This document shows, piece after piece, positions 25,207-32,850 of a DNA stretch of 64,000 bases. The notes below the pieces were generated by a model, which saw nothing but the letters and a program-made list of their open reading frames with translations, searched no databases and was not told the origin of the DNA. Numbering within the stretch: the first letter of the stretch is position 1; the number at the start of each line of letters is the position of its first letter. Source of the stretch: Aneurinibacillus uraniidurans (lineage in GTDB: Bacteria; Bacillota; Bacilli; Aneurinibacillales; Aneurinibacillaceae); assembly GCF_028471905.1 (NCBI RefSeq), contig NZ_CP116902.1:246501-310500 (forward strand), in the 5' to 3' direction. The position numbers and the translations under genes are program-made.

Positions 25207-26787
25207 GTGAGTACAAAACAAAAATTAAGTATCGATCAAATGCTCAATCTGGAAGGACAGAAGAGTGTCGATCGTATGTTAACCGGATTGTTATTTTTTA
25301 TGCTTATATTTGTTCCGCTATTGACTCGGGTAGCTGTGATTGATTTTGCTTCTCCTGTTATTAGTGGAACAGCTTTAGATTCAGGGATGAAGGCAGATGT
25401 TTTTACGTACTATAAATTCATTTGGCTGCAAATTGTAACAGGGCTTTTGTTACTTGGCTTTTTGTATAAAATGATCGCAAAAGGATATGTAATTCCAGCG
25501 AGCTACATTAACATTCCACTTTTGCTCATGTTCGTTTTTACATCGCTTTCTGGGATGCTCGCAGAAAATAAGATGATTGCAATGTTTGGTCAATATAATC
25601 GACATGAAGGTACACTTACATATCTCATCTATTTTACATTGTTTTTTATTGCCGCTAACATCCTGTACACAGAGAAACGCGTTCAGATGCTGGTGTATGC
25701 TACTTACTCTCTTTTACTTGTGAACGTTTGTCTGGGAATTGCATATTTTTATGGGGCGAATCTTTTAGACAATGCATTTGTTAGAGGACTTTTACTGCCT
25801 TCCGGTATAGATCAGCAATCGATAAACGGCTTTTTTAATAGCACTATTAACAACCCCAACTATGTAAGTGGGATTGGTGGCACGCTTACGGTCTTATTTT
25901 TGGCTAAAGCTATGTTTTCTCATAGTGTAAAAGAAAAAGTGTTTGATCTGTTAGGGGCATGTTTCGGTTTTACTTTGGTATTAACATCGCTTTCGACAAG
26001 TGGTTTTTTCACGACTGTAGTTATGATTCCTGTTTTAATCCTGTTGCTTGCATTTGGTCGTCGGAAAAAAGAAGGGATTATAGTACTGGCAGTAGCAGCT
26101 CTTCTGTTTTCTAGTATTTTTTCTATTCTTGCGAAACATAATCCTCGAGTATGGAATGAAAGTCTTGGATTTTTCCTTGGTTCATCTGAGAAGAAAATTA
26201 GTATGGAGCTATATAAAGAGGGGACAGAAGAGGGTAATCGAGTTAATTTGGAGCAGTCACTTTTTGGCGTTCAGGTAGCATCGGCAGCAGCTGATGCCAA
26301 TACAGAAGATGAATTTAATCTTCCGCCACAGCAATGGTCGGCCGGAACAGGGCGTACGTATATTTGGTCAAAAACACTGGAACTTGTAAAGCAACATCCG
26401 ATTCTTGGACTCGGAATGGATACGCTAGCGTATCATTTTCCGCAGGATGATCCGTATAAAAATTCTGGACTTAATGATGCAAATACCATTGTAGACAAGC
26501 CACACAATATGTACATCGGAATGGCCTACGGTTCCGGAGGAATTGTGTTGCTAGCCTTTTTATTTATGGGGCTTCAACATATTTGGCGCAATCTTGTACT
26601 GATCAAGAATAAAATTGACACAGAGCGTACCGGCTTACTAGCTGCTCTATTTGCCGGATGGTGCGCATATCTTGTTCAGGCACTATTTAATGACTCGATT
26701 ATTGGTACAGGATTTATTTTCTGGACTCTGTTTGGTGTGGGAGTAGCGTTGATGCGTCAGGAAGAAAGGGAAAAAGAATCTGTCTAA
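25207..26787 (+). CDS. O-antigen ligase-like membrane protein, candidate S-layer oligosaccharyl transferase
   Basis: 526 residues with about 12 transmembrane segments and a large extracytoplasmic loop (about 315-400) between the late segments, the layout of Wzy_C/O-antigen ligases (PF04932). The loop holds WSAGTGRTYIWSKTLELVKQ, then HPILGLGMDTLAYHFPQ and DKPHNMYIGMAYGSGG with the conserved arginine and histidine expected in this superfamily. In Geobacillus, WsaB of this type joins the glycan to the S-layer protein. Because a secreted S-layer candidate follows directly, protein glycosylation is more likely than polymerisation, but both are possible. GTG start, GGGGAAAGG ribosome site. Confidence 0.82.
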   Translation: MSTKQKLSIDQMLNLEGQKSVDRMLTGLLFFMLIFVPLLTRVAVIDFASPVISGTALDSGMKADVFTYYKFIWLQIVTGLLLLGFLYKMIAKGYVIPASYINIPLLLMFVFTSLSGMLAENKMIAMFGQYNRHEGTLTYLIYFTLFFIAANILYTEKRVQMLVYATYSLLLVNVCLGIAYFYGANLLDNAFVRGLLLPSGIDQQSINGFFNSTINNPNYVSGIGGTLTVLFLAKAMFSHSVKEKVFDLLGACFGFTLVLTSLSTSGFFTTVVMIPVLILLLAFGRRKKEGIIVLAVAALLFSSIFSILAKHNPRVWNESLGFFLGSSEKKISMELYKEGTEEGNRVNLEQSLFGVQVASAAADANTEDEFNLPPQQWSAGTGRTYIWSKTLELVKQHPILGLGMDTLAYHFPQDDPYKNSGLNDANTIVDKPHNMYIGMAYGSGGIVLLAFLFMGLQHIWRNLVLIKNKIDTERTGLLAALFAGWCAYLVQALFNDSIIGTGFIFWTLFGVGVALMRQEEREKESV

Positions 26788-26803
26788 AAAATTTGAGAGT
26801 AGC

Positions 26804-26831
26804 TGCAACTTTTTAGAAATAACATCGTCTA
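26804..26831 (+). promoter_or_regulatory. ECF-sigma-type promoter 1 of the S-layer candidate
   Basis: TGCAAC (26804-26809), 16 bases, CGTCTA (26826-26831) followed by A. The AAC / CGTC pattern with 16-base spacing is that of extracytoplasmic-function sigma factors in Bacilli (SigM/W/X type). Confidence 0.7.
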
Positions 26832-26912
26832 ATTATGTGTAAGTTAGAAAAGAGATCAGAAGATAAGGGATTCGGCCTGAGAATTTTCTTGAAGAAAAAA
26901 TTTTCGAGACTG

Positions 26913-26940
26913 TGCAACCTTTTCGATTCTACCTCGTCTA
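26913..26940 (+). promoter_or_regulatory. ECF-sigma-type promoter 2 of the S-layer candidate
   Basis: TGCAAC (26913-26918), 16 bases, CGTCTA (26935-26940) followed by A. Same -35, spacer length and -10 as promoter 1, 109 bases downstream of it. Confidence 0.7.
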
Positions 26941-27012
26941 ACAAGTATAGAAGGAAGCACAATGGTGTCTTCTATTCTAAAAAGCAATGAGCTAGAACTG
27001 TAAAATTCGGTA

Positions 27013-27041
27013 TTTACTTCATAGAGAAAGCAATGTATACT
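27013..27041 (+). promoter_or_regulatory. sigma-A promoter of the S-layer candidate
   Basis: TTTACT (27013-27018), 17-base spacer, TATACT (27036-27041), about 250 bases before the gene. Confidence 0.65.
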
Positions 27042-27289
27042 TTCCTATGTGAGAATCGAATCTAGTAGATTCTGGCAAATGCAATTCTTCATCTTATTCT
27101 GGTTCATAGCCACTCGCAAGCAGAAACAGATAAAGAGCTCTACTCCAGCGGGAGAGATGAAGATACATATGGAGGCGGGCTCAAAAGATAGACAATACTC
27201 TCAACCGAAAATAGCGAAATATGTCCTTCAGGTGAAGGAATGCACGGAAGCACGTATTTCGTAAATCATATTTTAGGAGGAAAAGCGAA

Positions 27290-29527
27290 ATGAACAAAAT
27301 GTTAAAAGTTCTTTCCACAACAGCGTTATTAGCTTCTGTTGCAGCTCCGTTTGCTGCACCAGTAAGCGCGAAAAGTGTAAATGGTATCGACCGTATTGCT
27401 GCGGTAGATAAAGATTTTAATTTCCACGGAGCATCAACTGTTCCAAACCTCAGCGTTAAGGAAGATAGCGATTTTGCTGGTGACTTCGCTTCTGGCGATA
27501 CTTTCCGTCTTGCTCTTTCTACAGGAGCTGAGTGGAATTACTCTGACAGTGCTTGGACTCCTGTTGCCGGTGGTAAAGCACAAGTAAAGAAAATCAGTGA
27601 TTCTACGTTAGAAGTTCAAGTAACGGCTACTGGTGCAACAGCAGGTGTTGATGCGCTTCAAATCCCTATGGATGTTAAATTAGATGGTGCATCTGGTGAG
27701 CTGACAGTTAAAGTTGATGGACGCGATAGTGCTGTAACTGGTGGAAGTTACACATACGCTGTTGCTTCTAATGGCAAAACAGTTGCTGTAGCTGAAGATG
27801 TTAAAACTATCGGTAAAAACGGTACCCTTGGTACTATTCGTATCGATGAAACAGCTATCGGTGCTGTATCTGGTAACCACACTATCAAATTGAAAGCTCC
27901 GTCTGGCTATATCTTCACGGGTGCTACTGCATCTTTCGGTGGTGATTATACAGGTTCTGGATTAGGAACTATTACTGCTAGTGATCGCGAGATTACTATC
28001 CCTGTTAATTTGAACGTTTCTACAGCAAATCGTGGTTCTATCTACATCGTACCAACTATCAAAGTAGACACAGCTAATCCTGGCGATATCGTAGTATCTG
28101 TAAGTGGTACAGCTGGATCTGGTTCTAAGGGATCTATTTCCGATGCTGATGTAACTCCAGGTAAATATGCAGATTGGGACGGAAACCTGAAAATTGATGA
28201 AGTGAAGGAAATCGTTTCAGGTAAAGTTGATGACATCAAAACTGGTGAAATCACACTTAAAGAAAATGTTCCAGGTTCTTTCCTTGCTAACCGTGACATT
28301 GATGTAGAACTGCCAAGCTGGGTAAAAGTTGTTGGCGTAACAGGTTTCGATAATACTAATGCTCCTGGAACAAAAGCTGCTTTTACTTCAATTGACGGTA
28401 AAAAATCTAAGCTTACTATTACAATGGGAGATAAAACTTCCACTACTAGCAAGCAAGAGATTAAATTCAAACTTCAATTGAGTGTTCAAGCAGATAAAGC
28501 AGGCGATATCGAAGCTGAATTCAAAGGTGCAGGTCTTTCTGGTCAAAAATTAGTTATTGCTAAAGCAGTAGCTCCAGTTTCAGCATCTGTTGAAAAAGTG
28601 GAAAATGTAAAAATCGGTACACAAGCACAATCAGTTGGCGATCTTGTAATTACAGAAAACAAAAAAGAAGCTATTGAGAAGAGTGCAGAATCTTTCAAAA
28701 CAACTTTAAGTGGAGCTGCTGGAACTAGCTCACAGACACTTGATGTAGATACTCCAACTACTGGGGTTGTCACTGTTTCCCTTCCAGCTGGCGTAAGTTT
28801 TGCTAAATTGCCGACAGTTGAAGTTGTAGATGGAAATGGTGAAATTGAAAAAGATGGTGTGTCTCGTAAAGATAACAACGGTACACCGAATGGTAAACTC
28901 GTACTTCAGGTTAAATCAGAAAGTACTAAACCTATGAAAATCAAACTTTCTGGCATTCAATTGACTGTAGACCGTACAGTTCCAGAAGGTGACATCGAAG
29001 CGAAAATCGGTGGTAGCGCAATCGTGGAGAATGCTGCAACTGATACAGTAAAAGCAGGTCAATTTGATACTGGCACAGCTGCTAAAGTTGTTCTGGCTAA
29101 AACTGTAACTCCAGCTCCAGCTGATACTACAGCTTCTAACATTGTATTCAAACTGAACAGCAAAACATTCACTATTGATGGCAAGGAAGTTACAATGGAT
29201 GCTGCTCCGCTTGTAGCTTGGGACCGTGCATTCCTGCCAGTTCGTTTTGCTGCTAACGCGTTGAACGTATCTGATGACAACATCATCTGGGATGATAAAA
29301 CAAGCACAGCTACAATCTTCAAAGGCGATCGCGTAGTTGTTGCTAAAGTTGGCGACAAGTTCCTGACTGTAAACGGCGCGAAAGTTCCGATGGATGTACC
29401 AGTATACCGTAGCAAAGCTACAAACGATCGTGTTATGATTCCAGTTCGTTACCTGTCTAATGCTCTGGGTGCGGATATTCAATGGAATCAAGAAACTAAC
29501 GAAATTACAATCAAAACTGCAAAGTAA
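27290..29527 (+). CDS. secreted S-layer-like protein with C-terminal stalk (copper amine oxidase N-like) domain
   Basis: 745 residues. Signal peptide 1-27 (MNKMLKVLSTTALLASV..., cleavage after VSA). Residues 28-620 are beta-rich, Ser/Thr/Gly/Asp-rich repeated modules with almost no Cys or His, as in S-layer proteins. Residues about 625-745 form a stalk domain (PF07833 type): a pair of blocks, FLPVRFAANALNVSDDNI and MIPVRYLSNALGADIQW. No SLH domains. Codon choice is strongly biased (GGT, GCT, GTT, AAA), the leader has three promoters, AGGAGG lies 9 bases before ATG and a strong terminator follows, all pointing to high expression. The adjacent ligase-like gene makes it the likely glycosylation target. 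Confidence 0.78.
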   Translation: MNKMLKVLSTTALLASVAAPFAAPVSAKSVNGIDRIAAVDKDFNFHGASTVPNLSVKEDSDFAGDFASGDTFRLALSTGAEWNYSDSAWTPVAGGKAQVKKISDSTLEVQVTATGATAGVDALQIPMDVKLDGASGELTVKVDGRDSAVTGGSYTYAVASNGKTVAVAEDVKTIGKNGTLGTIRIDETAIGAVSGNHTIKLKAPSGYIFTGATASFGGDYTGSGLGTITASDREITIPVNLNVSTANRGSIYIVPTIKVDTANPGDIVVSVSGTAGSGSKGSISDADVTPGKYADWDGNLKIDEVKEIVSGKVDDIKTGEITLKENVPGSFLANRDIDVELPSWVKVVGVTGFDNTNAPGTKAAFTSIDGKKSKLTITMGDKTSTTSKQEIKFKLQLSVQADKAGDIEAEFKGAGLSGQKLVIAKAVAPVSASVEKVENVKIGTQAQSVGDLVITENKKEAIEKSAESFKTTLSGAAGTSSQTLDVDTPTTGVVTVSLPAGVSFAKLPTVEVVDGNGEIEKDGVSRKDNNGTPNGKLVLQVKSESTKPMKIKLSGIQLTVDRTVPEGDIEAKIGGSAIVENAATDTVKAGQFDTGTAAKVVLAKTVTPAPADTTASNIVFKLNSKTFTIDGKEVTMDAAPLVAWDRAFLPVRFAANALNVSDDNIIWDDKTSTATIFKGDRVVVAKVGDKFLTVNGAKVPMDVPVYRSKATNDRVMIPVRYLSNALGADIQWNQETNEITIKTAK

Positions 29528-29542
29528 GATTGATAATTTTAT

Positions 29543-29573
29543 AAAAAGAACTCCCATTAAGGGAGTTCTTTTT
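29543..29573 (+). terminator. intrinsic terminator of the S-layer candidate
   Basis: AAAAAGAACTCCC (29543-29555) pairs perfectly with GGGAGTTCTTTTT (29561-29573). Confidence 0.93.
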
Positions 29574-29605
29574 CCTTATAAATAATTTTTAAGGGGAATT
29601 GGGAT

Positions 29606-30754
29606 ATGAAAAAAATACCTGCATTTGTATTATCAAGTGCATTCCTATTGGCATTAACTGCACCTGTTTATGCTGATCAATCTCAAATAAATAAAGACCA
29701 AATTTCTTCTGTACAGCAACAACAGACACTTACGTATGAACAAGCAGTTGATAAGGCCTTTAAAGCAAGTAACGTATTGAAGAACTCTGAGATGGATATT
29801 GATCGTTCATATGAGATTCGTGAAAAGGTAGGCGATTCAGTTAAATATACTCCTACAGGTCCTGGGAATGGGGCTGGGGATGCATATGGTATTGGTGCTT
29901 TGAAGGGACTGGCACAAGCGGATATGGCTTGGGATTTAAATAAAAAAAATTATGAGCTTACTAAAGACCATATCGCATATACTGTAAAGCAAGCATATAA
30001 TAATGTTTTACAAGGACAAAAACAATTAGAATTAGCTAAAGCTTCTTTAGATAATCAAGCATTGCAGACAACGATTATTCGAACTAAAGTAGAGTATGGA
30101 ACGGCAAGTAGTTTTGATTTAACTCAGGAAGAAAATAAATTACAAGCAGCTGAAGAACGGGTAAAGTTAGCAACAAAAGCGTTACAAGATTCTTATGAAA
30201 AATTTAACAACTTACTTAATTTGCCTAAGGATACACGTCTTGTACTCACGGATGAACCTAAGTTCACAACTTTTGCACAAACTGAAGAACAGATGGAGCA
30301 ACATGTACGTGATATTATAACAAGTAGTACAGCCGTATGGGCTGCTGAGCAACAGGTCAAGCTGAAACAGTTAGATATAGATCTATATACGTACAATGTT
30401 CAGGGCTCAACCCCGTATAAGGCGGCAGAGATCGATGTACAGAAAGCTTCTAATAACGCAGAAGATACAAAGAAGAATCTTGCTAATGGAATCAGGAGTA
30501 TATATTTAAATATTAAACAGCTTGAAAATCGCTACCAAGAATTAAATGTTGATTTAGCTAATGCGCAGAAAACACAACAAATGGCACAAATACGTTATAA
30601 TCTAGGAATAGGAATCAAAGCAGATGTGTTGAATGCGGATCTTGCTGTAAAGAGTAAACAAAAAGATATTACTGATGTACTTTCACAGTTAGATGTACTG
30701 AAAGTAGCATATGATAAACCATGGGTAGCAACAGGAGCTAGTACTTCATCCTAA
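29606..30754 (+). CDS. secreted TolC-family protein
   Basis: 382 residues. Signal peptide 1-23 (MKKIPAFVLSSAFLLALTAP, cleavage near VYA|DQ). The mature part is almost wholly long alpha-helical heptad sequence in two duplicated halves: LTYEQAVDKAFKASNVLKNS, TVKQAYNNVLQGQKQLELAK, and in the second half IRSIYLNIKQLENRYQELN and AQIRYNLGIGIKADVLNADL. The EYGTASSFDLTQEENKLQAA and YNLGIGIKADVL segments are the repeated G-x-x-x-x-x-D-x-L motif of TolC proteins. It is shorter than TolC and seems to lack the beta-barrel strands, as expected without an outer membrane. Ribosome site AAGGGGAA. Role unknown; possibly a wall- or S-layer-spanning conduit. Confidence 0.75.
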   Translation: MKKIPAFVLSSAFLLALTAPVYADQSQINKDQISSVQQQQTLTYEQAVDKAFKASNVLKNSEMDIDRSYEIREKVGDSVKYTPTGPGNGAGDAYGIGALKGLAQADMAWDLNKKNYELTKDHIAYTVKQAYNNVLQGQKQLELAKASLDNQALQTTIIRTKVEYGTASSFDLTQEENKLQAAEERVKLATKALQDSYEKFNNLLNLPKDTRLVLTDEPKFTTFAQTEEQMEQHVRDIITSSTAVWAAEQQVKLKQLDIDLYTYNVQGSTPYKAAEIDVQKASNNAEDTKKNLANGIRSIYLNIKQLENRYQELNVDLANAQKTQQMAQIRYNLGIGIKADVLNADLAVKSKQKDITDVLSQLDVLKVAYDKPWVATGASTSS

Positions 30755-30775
30755 AATTAAATGTAATTTATATAC

Positions 30776-30806
30776 TTGACCTCATTTTGAGGTCTTGTTT
30801 TATAAT
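30776..30806 (+). promoter_or_regulatory. putative promoter overlapping a terminator hairpin
   Basis: TTGACC (30776-30781) and TATAAT (30801-30806) with a long 19-base spacer. The spacer holds the hairpin GACCTCA-TTT-TGAGGTC (30778-30794) followed by TTGTTTT, which would end transcription from the TolC-like gene. Confidence 0.5.
30778..30800 (+). terminator. intrinsic terminator after the TolC-family gene
   Basis: GACCTCA/TGAGGTC 7-bp perfect stem with a TTT loop, then TTGTTTT. Confidence 0.65.
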
Positions 30807-30830
30807 AAAGATAAAAAGGGAGGGATTTTT

Positions 30831-31514
30831 TTGTTGGTTAGATATAGACAGTTAGTTAGCGGAATTATTATTGGAGCTGTTACGGCAACGTGTGTAAGTG
30901 TTTTTGGGGCATCTGTTGACCTCCCTATAATTAACGAAGTGATTAAATTCGAGTTCAATGAGAAACAAAAAGAACTTCCAGAGGGATATAGCGTACTACA
31001 ATACCAGGGCCATACATATGTACCAGCAAGGTTTATAGCAGAGGAATTAGGGGCGAAAGTAGATTGGGATGAAAATAAAAAAACTGTGAAAATAACAAAA
31101 TCAACGATTCAACCACCTGTAGATTCTGGGGTTCAATATGAAAAAATTCCAGTTACGTATACGAAAGACGGCATCAGGATAGAGATATATAGTATGGTAT
31201 TAGAAAAAAACCGTACAATGTTTTATTTAAACGTAAAAAATACACTTGAACAACCTATACAATTGCAGCAAAGCAAAGTATCTCTAGTGACTGAAGGGAA
31301 TGAAAAGTACACGTCCGACAAAGTAGATACAAATATTTTATTTCCAAAAGATATGACATGGTATAATGACGTCTTAAAAGATGAATTGAAGTCAGGATTT
31401 ATTTTACTTCCTCCTTTAAAAAATGAAGAGAAAAAAGGGATCGTACACCTTGAGTTTATTGAAAATGACGGAAGTGGAAAAAGTTTCTCGTTTGATATTC
31501 CTATTACTTGGTGA
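30831..31514 (+). CDS. exported stalk-domain protein of unknown function
   Basis: 227 residues from TTG 30831 (TTG 30834 also possible); AAAGGGAGGG precedes it, whereas an upstream TTG at 30795 has none. Signal or anchor segment about 5-27, then a stalk (copper amine oxidase N-like, PF07833) domain at about 45-92 with YVPARFIAEELGAKVDW, a Pro-rich linker, and a beta-sandwich of about 120 residues resembling DUF4352-type domains (IRIEIYSMVLEKNRTMFYLN). It carries the same stalk module as the S-layer candidate two genes upstream. Confidence 0.72.
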   Translation: MLVRYRQLVSGIIIGAVTATCVSVFGASVDLPIINEVIKFEFNEKQKELPEGYSVLQYQGHTYVPARFIAEELGAKVDWDENKKTVKITKSTIQPPVDSGVQYEKIPVTYTKDGIRIEIYSMVLEKNRTMFYLNVKNTLEQPIQLQQSKVSLVTEGNEKYTSDKVDTNILFPKDMTWYNDVLKDELKSGFILLPPLKNEEKKGIVHLEFIENDGSGKSFSFDIPITW

Positions 31515-31515
31515 A

Positions 31516-31550
31516 GAAAAAAAGCAGGTTCTATGAGAACTTGCTTTTTT
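31516..31550 (+). terminator. intrinsic terminator
   Basis: AAAAAGCAGGTTCT pairs with AGAACTTGCTTTTT through one G-U pair, ATG loop. Confidence 0.9.
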
Positions 31551-31551
31551 C

Positions 31552-31581
31552 TTGCTATAAATTAGGTAATTAAGGTATAAT
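31552..31581 (+). promoter_or_regulatory. sigma-A promoter of the marR-efflux operon
   Basis: TTGCTA (31552-31557), 18-base spacer, TATAAT (31576-31581). An inverted repeat starts 5 bases downstream. Confidence 0.7.
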
Positions 31582-31585
31582 ACAG

Positions 31586-31613
31586 AAGTATTTATTTCGC
31601 ATTCGAAATACTT
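31586..31613. promoter_or_regulatory. putative MarR operator (inverted repeat)
   Basis: AAGTATTT (31586-31593) and AAATACTT (31606-31613), with an inner TATTTCG-CATT-CGAAATA palindrome (31593-31610). It overlaps the expected transcription start of the marR gene, so bound MarR would block its own operon. Confidence 0.72.
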
Positions 31614-31645
31614 ATTTTATAAATATATCCAGAAAGGAGATCGTC

Positions 31646-32089
31646 ATGAGAAATGCATCCCGGGAGATTCATCTACTGCTGCGCCAGATTAACCAGCGTT
31701 TCTTTGAACTCGTCGCCCGTGAACTCTGCGAAGTCGGCATCACAGCTCCGCAGCTAATCGTCCTGCGCTGCTTCAAAGGCGGAAAACGTCTGCGGATGTC
31801 GGATCTCAGTAAGCAGGTAGGCCTATCGAACAGCACCGTCTGTGGAATCGTTGACCGACTTGAAGAAAGGGGATACGTCCGTCGTTCCCGTGATGAAGAA
31901 GATCGCCGTGTCGTCTGGGTACAGGCGCAGCCGAAAGCAGCGGAGCTAAAAGAACATGTTCCGATTTTACAGGATGAATACAGCGAATTTTTTCTCTCTG
32001 GGATGACAGAAGAAGATACGGAACGTTTAATTCACACGCTCACACTATTTTCTAATCATTTACTAGAAAAGCTCGAACATAAAAAATAG
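31646..32089 (+). CDS. MarR-family transcriptional regulator
   Basis: 147 residues. Winged-helix core at about 35-100: LCEVGITAPQLIVLRCFKGG, RMSDLSKQVGLSNSTVCGIV (recognition helix) and DRLEERGYVRRSRDEEDRRV (wing), flanked by dimerisation helices. Ribosome site GAAAGGAGATC. It is the first gene of an efflux operon and has a palindromic operator overlapping its promoter, so it is likely a ligand-released repressor of the operon. A second, imperfect copy of the site lies at 32106-32123. Confidence 0.93.
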   Translation: MRNASREIHLLLRQINQRFFELVARELCEVGITAPQLIVLRCFKGGKRLRMSDLSKQVGLSNSTVCGIVDRLEERGYVRRSRDEEDRRVVWVQAQPKAAELKEHVPILQDEYSEFFLSGMTEEDTERLIHTLTLFSNHLLEKLEHKK

Positions 32090-32105
32090 GTGTTTTTTGC
32101 CCACT

Positions 32106-32123
32106 TATTTCGTGTTCAAACTA
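32106..32123. promoter_or_regulatory. possible second MarR operator
   Basis: TATTTCG-TGTT-CAAACTA matches the first operator core with two changes in the right half-site. It lies between the marR gene and the adaptor gene. Confidence 0.4.
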
Positions 32124-32181
32124 TTTGTTTTGGAATGAATTTGATCCATACATATCACAGATAAAAACTAGAGGTGAAACA

Positions 32182-32835
32182 ATGAAACGAAAAGCAGTCC
32201 TTACGATTCTGCTTGCGCTTATGGTTGTCAGCGGCGGCGGAATTGGTTATTACTACTGGTACCAGGGAGCGCACTATGTGAAGACAGAAGATGCGCGTAT
32301 TCAGGGCGATCAGTATCGAATTATGCCGCAAATTACCGGGGAAATAACGCGAATTCCTGTCGAAGAAGGGCAGGTTGTGCAGCAAAATCAGGAAATCGCG
32401 GAGCAGGATACGTCCAATATCGATGCCAGCATGATTGATAAAACCATTCTCCGTGCGCCGATTTCCGGAACGGTAACGAAAATATTTAATAAAGAACATG
32501 AGATTGGCTCACCAAGTCAGCCGGTTGCGCTGATGGTCGATACACACGCGTTATACGTGTCGGCTAATATCGAGGAAACATACATTACCCGTGTGAAAGC
32601 AGGCCAGCCAGTTGAGGTAACGATTGATACGCTCGGTGGCAAGAAGCTGATGGGAAAAGTGCGCAAGGTGGGTACGGCATCGAATTCTACGTTCTCGCTC
32701 GTACCGGCTGTGAATACAAGTGGGAACTTCAATAAAGTCACACAGCGGATTCCGATTGAAATCGCGATTCAACAACCATCTGATGTTCAGTTAATTCCGG
32801 GGACGAACGTAGAAGTCAAAATTCGCGTGTCGTAG
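32182..32835 (+). CDS. short HlyD/EmrA-type membrane fusion protein
   Basis: 217 residues from ATG 32182 (GAGGTGA upstream). One N-terminal transmembrane segment (about 5-25), then a split biotinyl-lipoyl domain (YRIMPQITGEITRIPVEEGQ and ILRAPISGTVTKIF) with hardly any coiled coil between the halves, and a beta-barrel domain (VSANIEETYITRVKAGQPVE). Usual EmrA proteins have 330-400 residues because of a long hairpin; this one lacks it. Followed 16 bases later by the MFS gene. Confidence 0.85.
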   Translation: MKRKAVLTILLALMVVSGGGIGYYYWYQGAHYVKTEDARIQGDQYRIMPQITGEITRIPVEEGQVVQQNQEIAEQDTSNIDASMIDKTILRAPISGTVTKIFNKEHEIGSPSQPVALMVDTHALYVSANIEETYITRVKAGQPVEVTIDTLGGKKLMGKVRKVGTASNSTFSLVPAVNTSGNFNKVTQRIPIEIAIQQPSDVQLIPGTNVEVKIRVS

Positions 32836-32850
32836 AGAGGAGGAGAAGCT

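Larger units (their letters stand above)
26788..27289 (+). promoter_or_regulatory. 500-base leader of the S-layer candidate gene
   Basis: Gene-free leader with two ECF-type promoters and one sigma-A promoter, listed separately. Downstream of the sigma-A site, AGAATC...GATTCT at about 27051-27072 can form a small hairpin, and the AGGAGG ribosome site lies at about 27275-27280. Long, multi-promoter leaders are known for S-layer genes of Brevibacillus. A 71-codon open frame inside has no ribosome site and is not called. Confidence 0.7.

Noticed and set aside
27049-27264. 71-codon open frame in the S-layer leader
   Set aside because: GTG start without a ribosome site, no recognisable protein pattern, and it lies among promoters and leader structure.
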